The notes beneath the pieces are model-generated. The model did no database searches and had not been told where the DNA came from. It was given only the letters and a program-made list of their open reading frames with translations. Made by a program: the position numbers and the translations under genes. DNA of 49,421 nt from Syncephalis plumigaleata. Its lineage: Eukaryota; Zoopagomycota; Zoopagomycetes; Zoopagales; Piptocephalidaceae. Of this stretch, positions 1 to 11,839 are shown piece by piece; the first letter of the stretch is position 1; every line of letters starts with the position of its first letter. Location of the stretch: positions 1 through 49,421 of the forward strand of contig JAIXMF010000062.1 of assembly GCA_025201365.1 (NCBI GenBank), in the 5' to 3' direction.

Positions 1-238
1 GATGTGCTAGGGGTTATATATACACATAACAATCAATTATAGTAACGATCGAGTGGTATCGATAAATACAGGATTAAAGAATGATTAGGCAGCTCTGTAG
101 ACATACACGTGTGCATACGCTAGATACTACTGTAAAACGAATAAATATCGAGGAGAATCATGTGTAAAATAGGCACTCACGAGCCCTGAGCTTCCTTGAA
201 ACGCCATACACGCGCGTATAGACATATATAGACAATGT

Positions 239-288
239 ACCAATGTACATATGTATGTACATATGTATGTATGTATGTATGTAGGTAG
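239..288. repeat. ATGT-type microsatellite
   Basis: Imperfect tetranucleotide tract of GTAT/ATGT units, interrupted by ACAT segments that make it partly self-complementary. It accounts for the Tyr/His/Ile-rich frames read from this place. Confidence 0.9.
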
Positions 289-860
289 GCACATAAGTAC
301 ATATATAAATAGTGTATGCGCATAGTGCCATATAGATGATGGTAGTGATAATGGCCGTAATGGTCATGCAACACCGAGACATATAGCATAAACTCGATGC
401 TTTAGGCAGATGATATGTTTAACGCGTGCAGCCATAACAAGGATGAGCACAAGGCAGTTCAAGGCATGAGGGGGTTTCACAACCCACACGTCATAACCTC
501 GTCATTGACACTATGTACTATCCGGAAATATTGCACTAATGGCATGGTAGCGCGTTATCATATTGTTTAGCTATACCACGAATTATAAATATATAAAGCT
601 AAGCAAGATGTACCATATCCTCGTATTATTGACTCATGCCAATAGATCGAGTTCATCTGATCATCTCATGGCATTACTACAATAATGGCGCAGTTCATTG
701 ATGAGGAGGGAAAGATCGAATTTGCCATGCTACATTGTCTCTTTCTCTCTTTCTCTCTCCTCGCTTTCTTTCTTCTCTACTCCCCCCTTCCCTTTGTGAT
801 CGATGGTTGGTCTGACCCATAGACACCATTGTTAAATGGTTGGTGGAAAACAAGAAATAA

Positions 861-884
861 ATAGATAGATAGATAGATAGATAG
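861..884. repeat. GATA microsatellite
   Basis: Six tandem copies of the tetranucleotide ATAG/GATA, read directly, followed by a short GAGA stretch. Confidence 0.95.
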
Positions 885-1410
885 AGAGAAAACAGGACAG
901 ATCAATGAGGAGTGCTACACCAAATGATTAATGAGTGATTGGCACCATAAAAATAGCGGAAACACTCGAGTGTTTTGTTTTAAGCCTTCCCGCTAAACAC
1001 AATGGCATTGATAGTAGAAAGGAAGGGTGAAGGGGGAAAGGAAAGGGAAGGGAATGTGGACATGTAGGTGCATAAATGTCGCATTTTGCTTGACCTTAGA
1101 ATAGCATTGCAGAATACGTGGATTGAACAGGCATCGTATACTGCCAAGTATGCAGTAACAAAGTAAAAGTCATCACACATCTTATGTTCATTCACATCTC
1201 TAATCAATGTAATCACTAGTTACTCATCTCTATGGAGTAGATAACACACACATACACACGTACACGTACATTCATGCTGATAGGTAATCATCTCATCAAT
1301 GATTGGTGCAATGAAGCATGATTTTCTGTATCACCAACACCATTATCAATTGACATCATTACCAGTTGGCATGGCTCATGCTACATAGTATGGATAGGTA
1401 GATAAGCTAG

Positions 1411-1447
1411 GTATGTATGTATGTATGTATGTATGTATGTATGTATG
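1411..1447. repeat. GTAT microsatellite
   Basis: About nine perfect tandem copies of GTAT/ATGT in a non-coding context. Confidence 0.95.
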
Positions 1448-2330
1448 CATGTGGTGAGGGCCACTGCCAAGCAACTAGTCAGCAATAATTCGGATCGTCT
1501 TATTACTAGTCAGTGCACATGGAACGGCCATTGAAGTGAGGAGTCAGGCAAATAACACAACTACTACTATTGCTGCTGTTGTATAGTACATATAGCTATA
1601 CTTTATCATTCATAATACAACAATGCATATCGATTTGGTATTGACGAGTGCGCATAAACAATAAAACTTACCTATTCAAAGTCTATAAGGCAAAGACGTA
1701 ACAAAAGAACGTACGGTAGGAATAGCGCTGAATTGAACGCAATAGTGGTAGAGGTAGAGTAATAGCGTAGAAGTAATAACGTAGTGGTAGAGGAGTAGTA
1801 GAAAGATAGCTTAGTTCGTCTATAATGAAGTAGCAAGGACTAGAAAGTAAGTAATAAGGGCGGGACGTAGAATAAGATAGGTAGGTGTGATGAGTAGCAA
1901 AAGTCGAAACCTAATGGAATGATAATAGGAATAGAAGATAGAGCGTAGAAGTGAATTAAAGTCGGCGTAAAAAACGATGGCGACAATCTATTAAAAAGGG
2001 TCGTGGACGGGAAAGAGATTAAAGGATTACCGGTGTGAGACAAGTGCTAGATGGAATGGAAGAAATAGAAAGTCTTGAATGATGAGTGTGACACCCAAAC
2101 GCGTGGAATCACCACAGAGTATGGTGTGTTAAAGGAATCCTGGTAGTTCAGGGCGTACGAGTCGGGAAAAATAGGCTGAACTTTGCACACTAGCGCGGTT
2201 ACGCGACTAATCCACGTGGCTATGCGTATTACTAGATTTGCTACTGCTACTGCTACTACTATTGTTGTTTCTTTTATAAACTTGGGGCCTTGGCGATCGA
2301 TAAAAGAAAGTATGTTGAACCTTGTGTAGG

Positions 2331-2389
2331 TATGTATGTATGTATGCGTGTATGTATGCGTGTGTATATGTGTGTATGTATGTATGTAG
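2331..2389. repeat. Imperfect TATG/TGTG microsatellite
   Basis: TATG and TGTG units in tandem with interruptions. It produces the Thr/His/Tyr repeats of a spurious minus-strand frame. Confidence 0.9.
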
Positions 2390-4440
2390 ATGATTGGCTC
2401 AATGTATATCAAGTGTAATGGCATACACGCACGGTTAAAGGATGAATGTAGGGCAAGGTAATGTAATCGAATGATATAATTAGATGCAGATGAACGATGG
2501 AACGCGCTAACAAGGAGAAGAGGTCACAAGAAGGAAATGCGATCGCAGTGGAATAGTTAATATAATAAGGAAAGAATAGAAAGAGGAAAAGGAACTAGAG
2601 AGAAATAGAGAGAAATAGAGAGAGAATAGAATAGAAAGGAAACAAATAGAAAAGGAAAGGTTGAAGTAGTAGTAGTAGTGGTAGTAGTAATAGAAAAGAA
2701 AGTGTTTAAAACAAATCAACACTGTTCATTCAAGTGGGAGTATGCCAAAGGAGTAGTCCGTTTATATGTTGACAGCCAAGGTGAATGATTGGAAATGAGG
2801 AGAGGAGAGGAAAGGAAAGCGAGCGAGAGAAAAAAACAAACGAAAAAAGGCGTGTTCACAATGAAAAACAGAAGAGCAGTGTTTGGGTGTGCATCAGTAT
2901 TAGAATGGAAATGATGAATTCGGGGAGTAAGCAAAGCGAAAAGATGGCGTTGTCGAACGGTAGATCGGAGTGGGAAAGGAGGTGTCGATAATTGAACGAG
3001 TTTAAGCGGAGTGTAAAAAGAGGAAAAAAGGATATAACGCGCTTACCATAGACAATGACAGTCAAGGCCGTAGCATCGAGCGTAGACAACAAGTGTAAAG
3101 GGGGAGTAAGAGGAGAAGAGAAGCGAAGAGAAGCAAAGAAGTAAGGAAAGATTAAACGCGAACAAATAAGAAGAAAAAAGAAATGAATACGCGAGCTACT
3201 CAATAAATAAATAATAATCAATGTATTATGATTAGATGGCAAGTCAAGCAATCAATATGACGATTTAGTTTGTGTAAACAGGTTGCCAAGCAGAAAGAAA
3301 GAAAAGTAGTCCCAACTTTAGTTCTGCTTGTCACAAAGGTGAATGGTTGACATTTTGTCAATATTGCTACTGCTACGACAAACTGTTGTTGTTTTTCGTT
3401 TCGTATTATTTTCACACAGGCAGATGAGTAGAGAATTGGCAACGTATGGCATCATTAGTATGGTGCTGTGTGTGTGTGTCGTGTGTGGATATGAAACAAA
3501 ATCACACTTAATGTCAATGAGGCCATATTACGTCATAGTGACCTCCCCTTGAGTGTGAGATGCGTGATCGTCTGTGACACGACAACGAGATTGACCATTA
3601 GTTTGGATGGATCATTGCAGGGCGCATTGCAACCTATGTCAAACATCATGATAATGTGGATAGTAACAGACAAGTGATAGACGTCATTGTTATTTCATTC
3701 TATGCTACTGCATCCAATGTATTCTCCTTAATATTTGCTATTACTAGTAGAATAGAATCGTGTAATACATCTATGTAGATAGAATTACTACTAAACATTT
3801 CTATAAACAAGTATGTCAATAATCCCAAACTATTCTATATAGCAAAATTAGGAACCAATCAATAATAGTTAGTTATGGTTTGCCATACAAAGTAATTACG
3901 CCTTGTGTAGCAATGCTGATCTCGACATAGTGTAGACATCTACTACTGAAACGGGTAATATCATCATTTCCTGTTGACTTGATACTCGATTGCGGAGAAT
4001 AATATGGCAATCTATCGAATGGTATTGTCAAGGAGAACAATGCCATCTATAAATGATATAATGCCTGTATTGTTTAATAATAATCGAGTATGTGTGAGAA
4101 ATCTATCTATTCATTTGGAGTCAGTAGACCAGAATACTCAGATTCAACAGTTCCATTAAAGGTTATGAGTTAATTTATTATAGATATTGCATTTCATATC
4201 GGATATTGTTCGGTTGTTTCATTCAAAGTTCAGCTTCTATGGAATGTTGACTAGCTAACTAAGGTAAAATCAACAACAAGTCTAATGATATTGAACTACT
4301 ATTTGATGCGAGGTCATTCTTTTCATGTTGCAACCGCGTGGCAATAATGTGTGCCTATTGTAACTTGTAATACGAGGCAACTCGCCAAGATGAATCCGGT
4401 TTAACCATGTGGGATTGCTGATTGACGACTTATGACATCA

Positions 4441-4495
4441 ATGTACAGCTACTACTAGTAGTACTAGTACTTGTAGTACTTGTAGTAGAGTACAT
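4441..4495. repeat. Long inverted repeat (hairpin/cruciform)
   Basis: The arm at 4441-4455 (ATGTAC, AG, CTACTAC) is complementary to 4482-4495 (GTAGTAG, A, GTACAT). That gives 13 base pairs with one small internal loop and a 26-nt apical loop. The loop contains the 12-bp palindrome AGTACTAGTACT at 4460-4471. It lies in a featureless spacer about 320 bp upstream of the J-domain-like gene. Its function is unknown. Confidence 0.8.
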
Positions 4496-4818
4496 GTTAC
4501 ATGAATCATGCTTATATTCATTCAATGGACTGTTGCACACATGCTTATGTTATTTTACAATGTCATATTGTTGTATTGTCATCTCTTGATTGAGGACAAT
4601 AGAGGATAGAGTTATGTTACTATTCACCCATTGAGTGTCGTGTATTCCTATTGTTGGTGGTGATATCGCCTTGTTTCTTCCTTATAGTTATACTAGTAAT
4701 TCATGCTTGACACTTTCCATTCATGACCACACCCACACACTCACACTTGCACTTGACGCCTTGTTTTCTAGTATTAAACGTTCTTCTTGTAGTTTAACAC
4801 GTTAATATCTTTACCGTC

Positions 4819-6165
4819 ATGATTGTTGCTCTCTTTAACTTTCTATCGACGAGTTGGGGTCAGATCGTGCTCTTTCTAGTGGCACCCTCTATTGTACGCT
4901 TCATCTTTAGACAATTGAAAGGGTCAAGCAATAATGCTGCAACAACGACTACGAGCGGTACTAGTACAGTGACGCCTAGTGGTGGTGGTGGTGTTGCCAC
5001 ACTGTTGCCGCAGCGAACAACACGACGTGCCGTTTCGTTAGTTGGCTCTTGCTTATCGCTATTGTATGGCAGGTTATCATGCATTACAGCCACCGCCCAA
5101 TATTTTCTACGAAGCAGATCTACCGCGTAACGTGGCCAACTATCAACTACGCAATGTAATACGCACCATGCTACGCAACCACTACGGCACAGATAAGGGC
5201 GATATCGAGGCGTTGACCGAAGCAGCACTCGAACTTGAGGATCGTACCGCGTTACGCCTAGTTGGTCTTTGGGAACGTTTACGTACCGACGAGAATCGTG
5301 GTCGCTATTGCACGTTTGGCGAGCAAGTGTTTACAGAGTGCGGCGAGCATTGTCGTAGCAGTTCGGATTATGTCGCCTACCTTGCACCATCCATCGCTTG
5401 GGAGTATCTTGTGGTGGCGGTGATCATAGGCCTCGCTACTTCATCGCTTGTGGCGACTCGACCTCCACATGATAATGGACTAACCGGTAGTAGCGGTAGC
5501 AATGTAACACCAATGTGGACAACAGTATCAGTAATTCCGGTGTCAATGATGCTCTATTGTTGGTAGCGTCCAAGGAGCAACGTCGTCGACAGGCACGCGC
5601 TCGTTTCTACGCTAGCTGGATACTGTTCGTGGGTGTCATTCTCGAGTGGATCCTATTCGCTATGGCTGATCTTGACCAGAATGATCCACTCGGCGTATGG
5701 CCAATGCCATTCCTACACGATGATCTTAGTGCCACACGTCATTGGCTTCTTCTACTACTACTAGGTGCTACGTGGTGGGATGCACGCCCACGTCCTCTCG
5801 CCATTAAAGCGGTGGATCCACGACAGATTAACGATCCCGATGCACTGGTCACCCTGATGACCGGTGAACTAGAGGCGACCTTCCATCGTATGCAAGCCAC
5901 ACAATTGGTGCGTATGGCCACGGCAGAGGATGACGTATTGCGCGCACACTACAACAGTTATCATCAAAAGAATGCCACCGACAAGACGGCAGTTGAAGTG
6001 GACACGGAATATCTATCGGGGATGGATCGATTACGCGCACGTATAGAAGTGGATCGTATTATTAACGAGGCATCCCATGTTGCTAATGCTGTCATATCGG
6101 CAGGTTGTCATTTATCGGATGAACAAGAGAAATCACCCATTACTTCGAATCTCCATGAAGATTAA
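4819..6165 (+). CDS. Membrane-anchored J-domain-like protein, two frame breaks
   Basis: Three consecutive frames form one recognisable protein. Frame A (4819 to about 5040) gives a hydrophobic N-terminal segment and a low-complexity Thr/Gly linker. Frame B (5042 to about 5450) gives a hydrophobic stretch, then PPNIFYEADLP, a degenerate J-domain and the hydrophobic segment WEYLVVAVIIGLATSS. Frame C (about 5500-6165) gives further membrane segments and a polar tail. This order resembles the fungal membrane DnaJ family (membrane segment, J-domain, several further membrane segments). The HPD motif is absent; NHYGTDKGD stands in its place, so Hsp70 stimulation is doubtful. No good GTAAGT intron bridges either break. 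A +1 shift near 5041 would join A to B, and a weak intron at 5450-5499 could join B to C. It may be a pseudogene, an assembly error or a gene with atypical introns. Confidence 0.55.
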
Positions 6166-6347
6166 CATGAAGAAAATGTCTGAATGTGATTGATCGAGTG
6201 TTTTTCTATTATTGCTATGCGTTCACAATAAACTATTCGTATTTTGGAGATTACTAGAATGTAGTTCATGATTATTATTATTATTAAAATAAAACAAGTA
6301 AAAACAAATAGACAGGAATGATGCGTACTCCTATTTCTACCGGTCAT

Positions 6348-8100
6348 CTAATCCATATCGACTGACATCATCGTTGTCTCTGTATCATGATGTGCATCGG
6401 ATGTAGTATTTGTCGTCGATGTCGGTTGATGATTGTCTACTACTAATGTAGAAGTGGAAGAAGAATGTTGTCCGGCACCATCTCCTTCGCCATCGCCTTC
6501 TTCCTCCTCCTCTTCTTCGTCTAATGGATGATGTACGTTCGTTTGATCTGATTCTGATTCCGTAGAGGAAGTGTCACTATCATCACTCCAGGTTAATGGA
6601 TCCAAATAGTCTATATCGCCACCAGATGTCTCACGATTGCCACCATTAGCCGTGTGTGTTTTTGAATGACTTGTCGATGAAGGATCATCTGCATTATTAC
6701 TGCCATTCACTGTCATCGAATGACGATCAGACGTGTCGGTATTGTGTTCATCTTTTACGATACTCGTACTTGATTCTGCGTTATAATCTGCTGTAGCACT
6801 ATCGTGTTCCTCCGATTTAGTCGTTGTAGATGATAACATGGAATTGGCTGCTGCTTCAGCGGCTGCTGCACGTTCCGCTCGTTGTTTCTCGACCAATTCA
6901 TAGAATACCTAGACAGTACACATATTGTTATAGATTATTACTATTATTATATATTATTGCTAATAGATCACTTACTTGTCGTTCCTCATCGGTTAATGCA
7001 CGCCAACGTTGACCTAATTCACGCGTGATCTCACCATTAGTGGCATCTGGCATAATGGCACGTACAGCGGCACGTTCCTTTTGACAAAAAGCAAAGAATG
7101 GATTAGCATTGCCACCACCACCACCGCCACCGCCACCACCTCCACGACGTGATGTAGGTGTGCCATCAGCATTGTTGCCTCGTTTACCACGTCGATTGGG
7201 CGTTTTATCAGATCCACCTATGCCACTAGCACTACCACCACCAACAGCACTACCCCGTTTACCACCACGTCCTCCACCACCTCCTTGTGACATTGAATCA
7301 GTATACGATTCATTAGGACCTGGATAGGGTCCTTGACCATTAGGTCCCACCTATTGATTATTGTTATTGTTATTAGTGCATAGTATTCATATAATAAATA
7401 TAATACTCACCATAGACTGATTACCATGTTGACCTGAAGTTAGACCAGTGGCGGTGGCTAATGCCATTAGAATCTCTTCATCGTCAGAGCCAGATGATAA
7501 TGGTTCCTCAAATACACCATCTTGTTCAAGTTTCTCATGTAGAAAACTAATATTGACGTGTATTATAAGAATTAATTATTGATTTACTATTGCTTAGTAG
7601 TAGTACTAGTTGTATACACCATCTTACCTGCGTTCAATGCGTAGTCGATTAGTTTCTCGTTTTAAATGACGTAATTTCGATACAAGTTTATCCGATTCCT
7701 ATTATTTATTCATTCATTCATATATATATATACATATATATAAGAAGTATGTACATTGAATAGAATCCATTCTACTTACTTGCTCAATGGTGCGTACTTT
7801 CTTCTTTAAATCACGGTATTTACGTTTGAATTTCAATTCTAGATTAATAAAGAAGCATTAGAGAATCTAGCCTAATCCTTCTCCTTGTTATTGTTGTTAT
7901 TTACTTACCTTCACTTCCTAAAGATCCTTGACGCAAACTGGACGACGATCGTCTCTAATGAACTAATCAGTAACTAATAGAGGAGTATCGTCAATGTCAA
8001 TCACTTTTACCTTATGACCACTCGTAGTAGATGGTGCTGCTGGCATAGTTGTAGTAGTGGCCGTGGCCGTAGTTGGTGTAGTCGCTTTAGGTGTTGACAT
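6348..8100 (-). CDS. NHP10: HMG-box chromatin protein, Nhp10/INO80-subunit-like
   Basis: Seven exons (8011-8100, 7909-7954, 7780-7838, 7628-7698, 7411-7546, 6976-7350, 6348-6908) join in frame into 445 residues. A Thr/Ala-rich N-terminus is followed by a basic coiled coil (starting ELKFKRKYRDLKKK, ending RLRIER..FLHEKLEQ), a Gly-rich linker with a nine- to eleven-residue Gly run, and one HMG box. The box spans the last intron: NPFFAFCQKERAAVR..., then ELGQRWRALTDEERQ, then VFYELVEKQRAER. A long acidic Ser/Thr tail with a Glu run follows. A coiled coil placed before an HMG box is the arrangement of the fungal INO80-complex subunit Nhp10 (S. pombe Nht1), which binds DNA in chromatin remodelling. 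A generic HMGB protein is the alternative. It is transcribed divergently from SYO1. Confidence 0.75.
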
Positions 8101-8611
8101 AGTAATGAAAACAGAAAAAAGGAATTCAATAATTACTAAAGAGTAATCACTGACGTGTTATGATATCTATTCTACTACAACTACCACGAACACGGTAGGG
8201 TAGCTGTTCTCCTTGTGTTGAAATGTCCAATTCAGTTATCGCTTTATCGTTGGAGTAAATACGAAACAAAACAGAACAGTAAAGCGTGACAAGTGTGTCA
8301 ACAGGGATGAGAGGAGTACAAGAGAAAAGAAGCGTCCTCAAGTTGAACTACACACACACAAACACGCTTGACCTTTCTTTTAAACTGTTTAAAAAGAAAG
8401 AGGGGTGAAGAAGAGAGTGAGAGATTCAGTTCAATGATACAAGTGATCATCATTCTAATGAAATGAGTGGCGTACTGTCTTTTTACTAATCTATCAAATG
8501 AGTGCAATTTTTCTTCTTTTTTCCTTAGTTTTTGCCACTTGCTTTGCTCATTCTAACTAGTTACGCGTTACTCTTCCTACTCTTCTTATACTACTACTGT
8601 GATAGAATACT
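8101..8611. promoter_or_regulatory. Divergent promoter region, NHP10-like / SYO1
   Basis: This 511-bp spacer separates two divergent start codons and so must hold both promoters. A CA-rich stretch lies near 8350. ACGCGT within TTACGCGTTA lies at 8561-8570, 42 bp before the SYO1 ATG, followed by a pyrimidine-rich leader. ACGCGT is the core of the fungal MluI cell-cycle box; its use here is inferred. Confidence 0.5.
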
Positions 8612-11469
8612 ATGGGCAAAGTAAAGCAACAACGACGTAGTGTTCGTGCTCGTCTGAATCCCATTCACGCGTCTATTACTTCGTCGTTAAATTACGACAC
8701 AGCACAGACTACCGAGCAAAAGTCCGAAACTGTACTGCCAGTTATCGAGAAGCTTTCTTCTGTCGATGCGAGTGAACGAGCCTGGGCATGTGCTTGTGCC
8801 TCTAACTTAGTGGGACAAGATCACCGTACGCGTAAATTACTATTGAGTCGTGGTCTAGTCAGTAAACTAGTGGAGCGTCTTACAGATACGGAGCTGGCTG
8901 TATCCACCGAGGCAGCTGGTGCACTACGGTAACTATTCTATTCTATTTGTAATAACTCGATAATTTATATATTTATCTATGTGTATTACTAGTAATTTAA
9001 CTGTGGCTGGTGGCTACAAAGTATGCACTGATATGTTTAACAAGAATATATTGACTGCCATGCAACGACTCGTTAAATTGGTAAGTGTGTCTATCGTGTT
9101 AGTATAGTAAAGTATTAAGAAAAAAGATTAATACTAAATCATGTTAGACGTTGAATACTGCAAATGAAGTATTTGCCAATGTTAAACCATCCGATGAAAA
9201 TGCCGTAGCTCGTCATCGTGCCGTATGGTCATTAGCCGAGAATCTAATATGTATTTATTGGAGTTTAGCGTAAGTAATCGAGAGTACATATCATGACATT
9301 TATATGATTGCTCATGCCTTTATTGTTAAATGAATCTACTAGAGAAATATCATCACGAATCCTTAAAAGCATCACTAAACCAGATGTATTATCGTTTGTA
9401 CTACGTTTCATCGAGGTGAATCCTAAAGTACCTGCCTCATTGTCGATCATTGCTGGTAAGCGAATAATAATAATAGTAATGACATTGTAATGATCTACTA
9501 CTAATAGATATATATATAGCTCAGTGTCTACATACTATCACGGAGGAGAATCGTGATGCGTTATTTTATTTCCGATCAGCACCCGAGATTGGACAACAAC
9601 TGTTTAACATGCTATCTGCACAACAGATACCAGAGGATCGAACTATACTCGGTGTACTCTTGGCTGGTGTATTGCGTAATATACGCAGAACACTGCCTAA
9701 TAGCGGTGATGTTAATGCCACCGCTTCATTGAATCATTTAATTGCACCTATCCTACTTTCCTATCTTGATTGGGATATACAAGGGGCAGCAGTTCATATT
9801 GCACAAATTGCACCGGATGTGATAGTAAGTCAATAACAACAATAATAGTAATAGTACTAATAATGATAATGATTAGAAAAAACGTCAAGAGAAACATGGA
9901 TTGCATGAACGGGAAGGTGCTACCGAACATGAGGTAATTAGCATATATGTATATAATTGTACAGATGGTTTATTAATTGACATATTACTTGTAGAATCAA
10001 TTGAATCTAATGGAGGATAGATTTGCTGCTATGCAATTATGTTTGGAAATATTAGCCAATATGGCATCAGAGGATACAGTAGAAGGTAACTATTGTAGAT
10101 TGATAGATATTGAACTTGATTATCATTATTATTAACAAATGAAAGTAGATGATAACAAGGATGATAATGAAGAAGAAGAAGAAGTTGATGAATGGGAAGA
10201 TGTGGATGAAGATGCCGAAGATGCCGAAGATGAAGTAGCAATTGCAACAAAAGAGAGCACACACAATGCTAAAACCAATGGACGTGCATTAACCAAGGCA
10301 GAAGAGAAAGAGATTGAAGCACTTACAAATGGACATGGAGAGGAAGAAGAGGAAGAGGAAGGAGATGATACTGCCATGATGGATGCAACTACAGGACAGA
10401 ATGTAAATGCATTAGAAGATGCTGAGGCACGTATAGGCATTATGCTTAACCAGGATGGAGGTCGATTCTTTTCGCAACGTCTATTGCCATTATTAGTACG
10501 GTTGGCAGAGCCTGTGATAGTACCCAATGGTACATCTGCACTTGCATTCACCTATACAAGACGGGAGATACCTGCAGTTGCCGAACTAGCCATATTGCAT
10601 GTACGTGCGTTGGCCTGTTTAAACAATTACTTGGTATTAGCGGCGGAACGATCGAGTCATGGCTGGTTCGCAGAACATCAAACGACCGATGCACCTCGTT
10701 TGTGGCACTGGCTACTTGATAATGTAGCATCACGAGCACAATCCACCGCATCCATGACACTTGATGATACTGAACAGCGTGATACAGCGGAACAAGAGGA
10801 GACACGTCTAGAAGTGTTAGAAAGCGCACTCGATTGCTTATGGTCGATGGCTCGTGGTCTAGGTGTTGCTCATATTGTATGTTACCATTTATTATAGATG
10901 TCAATTGTTGTTTAGCTAATGTTTTCCTTTTTGTTACTAGCCTGCTACCGATGAACAAATACAAGCACTTATGAATGTGGCACAGGGACAAATGAACAAT
11001 TGTTCCGATCATTTACGCGCTGATTGTATCGGAGTACTAGGCATTATTGCTCAGCGACGACCGAATTATATAGAAGCGAATCAGGTGAGTATTTAGTTAT
11101 ACATATACATATACATATTTAATAGTAACACTTATTAATGACATAATTAATTAGGCCATTGGTAACTTATTAATGACCCTCGTAACTAGCCTACCACAAA
11201 CACCAGCAGAGACCGCGGTAGAAGCATTGAATGCACTCTACGACGTGTATGATGATGCAACTCACGATTACGATACACCCGTATTCGTTAGAAATGGCTA
11301 TCTAGAAGCATTACGTAATAGTGTACCGGCTGTACGTCAAATGGCGAGACGTGTCGATAAACAACGACATCCGGTGTTACATGAACGTGCTCAAGAGGCC
11401 CTAGTCAACTTACGCGCGTTTATCGAGTACAAGTCAGGTGAACGTAGCGCATCATCGTCCTCCTCTTAG
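8612..11469 (+). CDS. SYO1: Symportin SYO1 (HEATR3 family)
   Basis: Ten exons (8612-8928, 8993-9080, 9148-9269, 9343-9455, 9520-9824, 9877-9933, 9995-10085, 10149-10876, 10941-11084, 11155-11469) join in frame into 759 residues. The basic N-terminus (MGKVKQQRRSVRARLNP) leads into armadillo/HEAT-type helical repeats (VIEKLSSVDASERAWACA, then LVERLTDTELAVSTEAAGAL, then NLTVAGGYKVC), with more repeats to the end. A large acidic insertion encoded at 10149-10390 (runs of Glu and Asp, including DEWEDVDEDAEDAEDE) interrupts the repeats, as the acidic loop does in known Syo1. Syo1 escorts ribosomal proteins uL18 and uL5 into the nucleus with importin Kap104 for 5S RNP assembly. The 3' splice site of exon 8 could also be three bases earlier (10146), which adds one residue. 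Identification is firm. Confidence 0.9.
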
Positions 11470-11839
11470 GTTGCTATTTTATAATGGCTTTTTCTTTATC
11501 AGTTCATCATTCCGAGATGATCCGGTCTAACTGTGAAACGAATAACATGTAGCCAATCAAATAGAACCATGAAATAAATGACACTATCGATGTTGTAGCC
11601 AGAGAAAATATTAATGTCAAGAGGCACAAATAAATAAATGAGAGAGAAATTGGTAGTGAACACGTCATCCAGTGCCTTTCTCCTTCTCCTTCTCCTTCTC
11701 CTGCTTCTTTTTACCTTGTTTCTATTTGGTTTCCATTTTATTGGACATCTTTGTAGTCACTTACCTGTGCTATTGATATATACAAATACGTGTACGTGTA
11801 CGTATATCCATTGAATAGCTAACGCGTTATACTGTCATT
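11470..11839. promoter_or_regulatory. SYO1-MDH spacer and MDH promoter
   Basis: A 370-bp spacer. It contains a CTCCTT/TCTCC pyrimidine tract at about 11670-11705 and the perfect 10-bp palindrome TAACGCGTTA at 11820-11829, ending 10 bp before the MDH start codon. Confidence 0.5.

Larger units (their letters stand above)
1..4818. other. Gene-poor left flank
   Basis: I see no coding region that can be defended here. The open frames are short and translate to Tyr/His/Thr- or Phe/Ser/Leu-rich low-complexity peptides expected from ATGT and GA-rich repeats. The + strand is strongly purine-biased from about 1700 to 3250. A few minus-strand GTAAG donors occur (near 1669 and 3049), so untranslated exons of a minus-strand gene lying to the left cannot be excluded. 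From 3560 to 4800 the DNA is AT-rich and has no recognisable tRNA, rRNA or transposon signature. Confidence 0.6.

Noticed and set aside
2047-2424. 125-codon minus-strand frame
   Set aside because: Half of it is Thr/His/Tyr repeats from the TATG microsatellite; no motif, no neighbouring exon in frame.
2856-3251. 131-codon minus-strand frame with a GTAAGC donor inside
   Set aside because: Phe/Ser/Leu-rich translation of purine-rich DNA, no domain. The donor motif alone is not enough to claim an exon.
10132-10551. Minus-strand 139-codon Ser-rich frame
   Set aside because: It is the complement of the acidic Glu/Asp insertion of SYO1.
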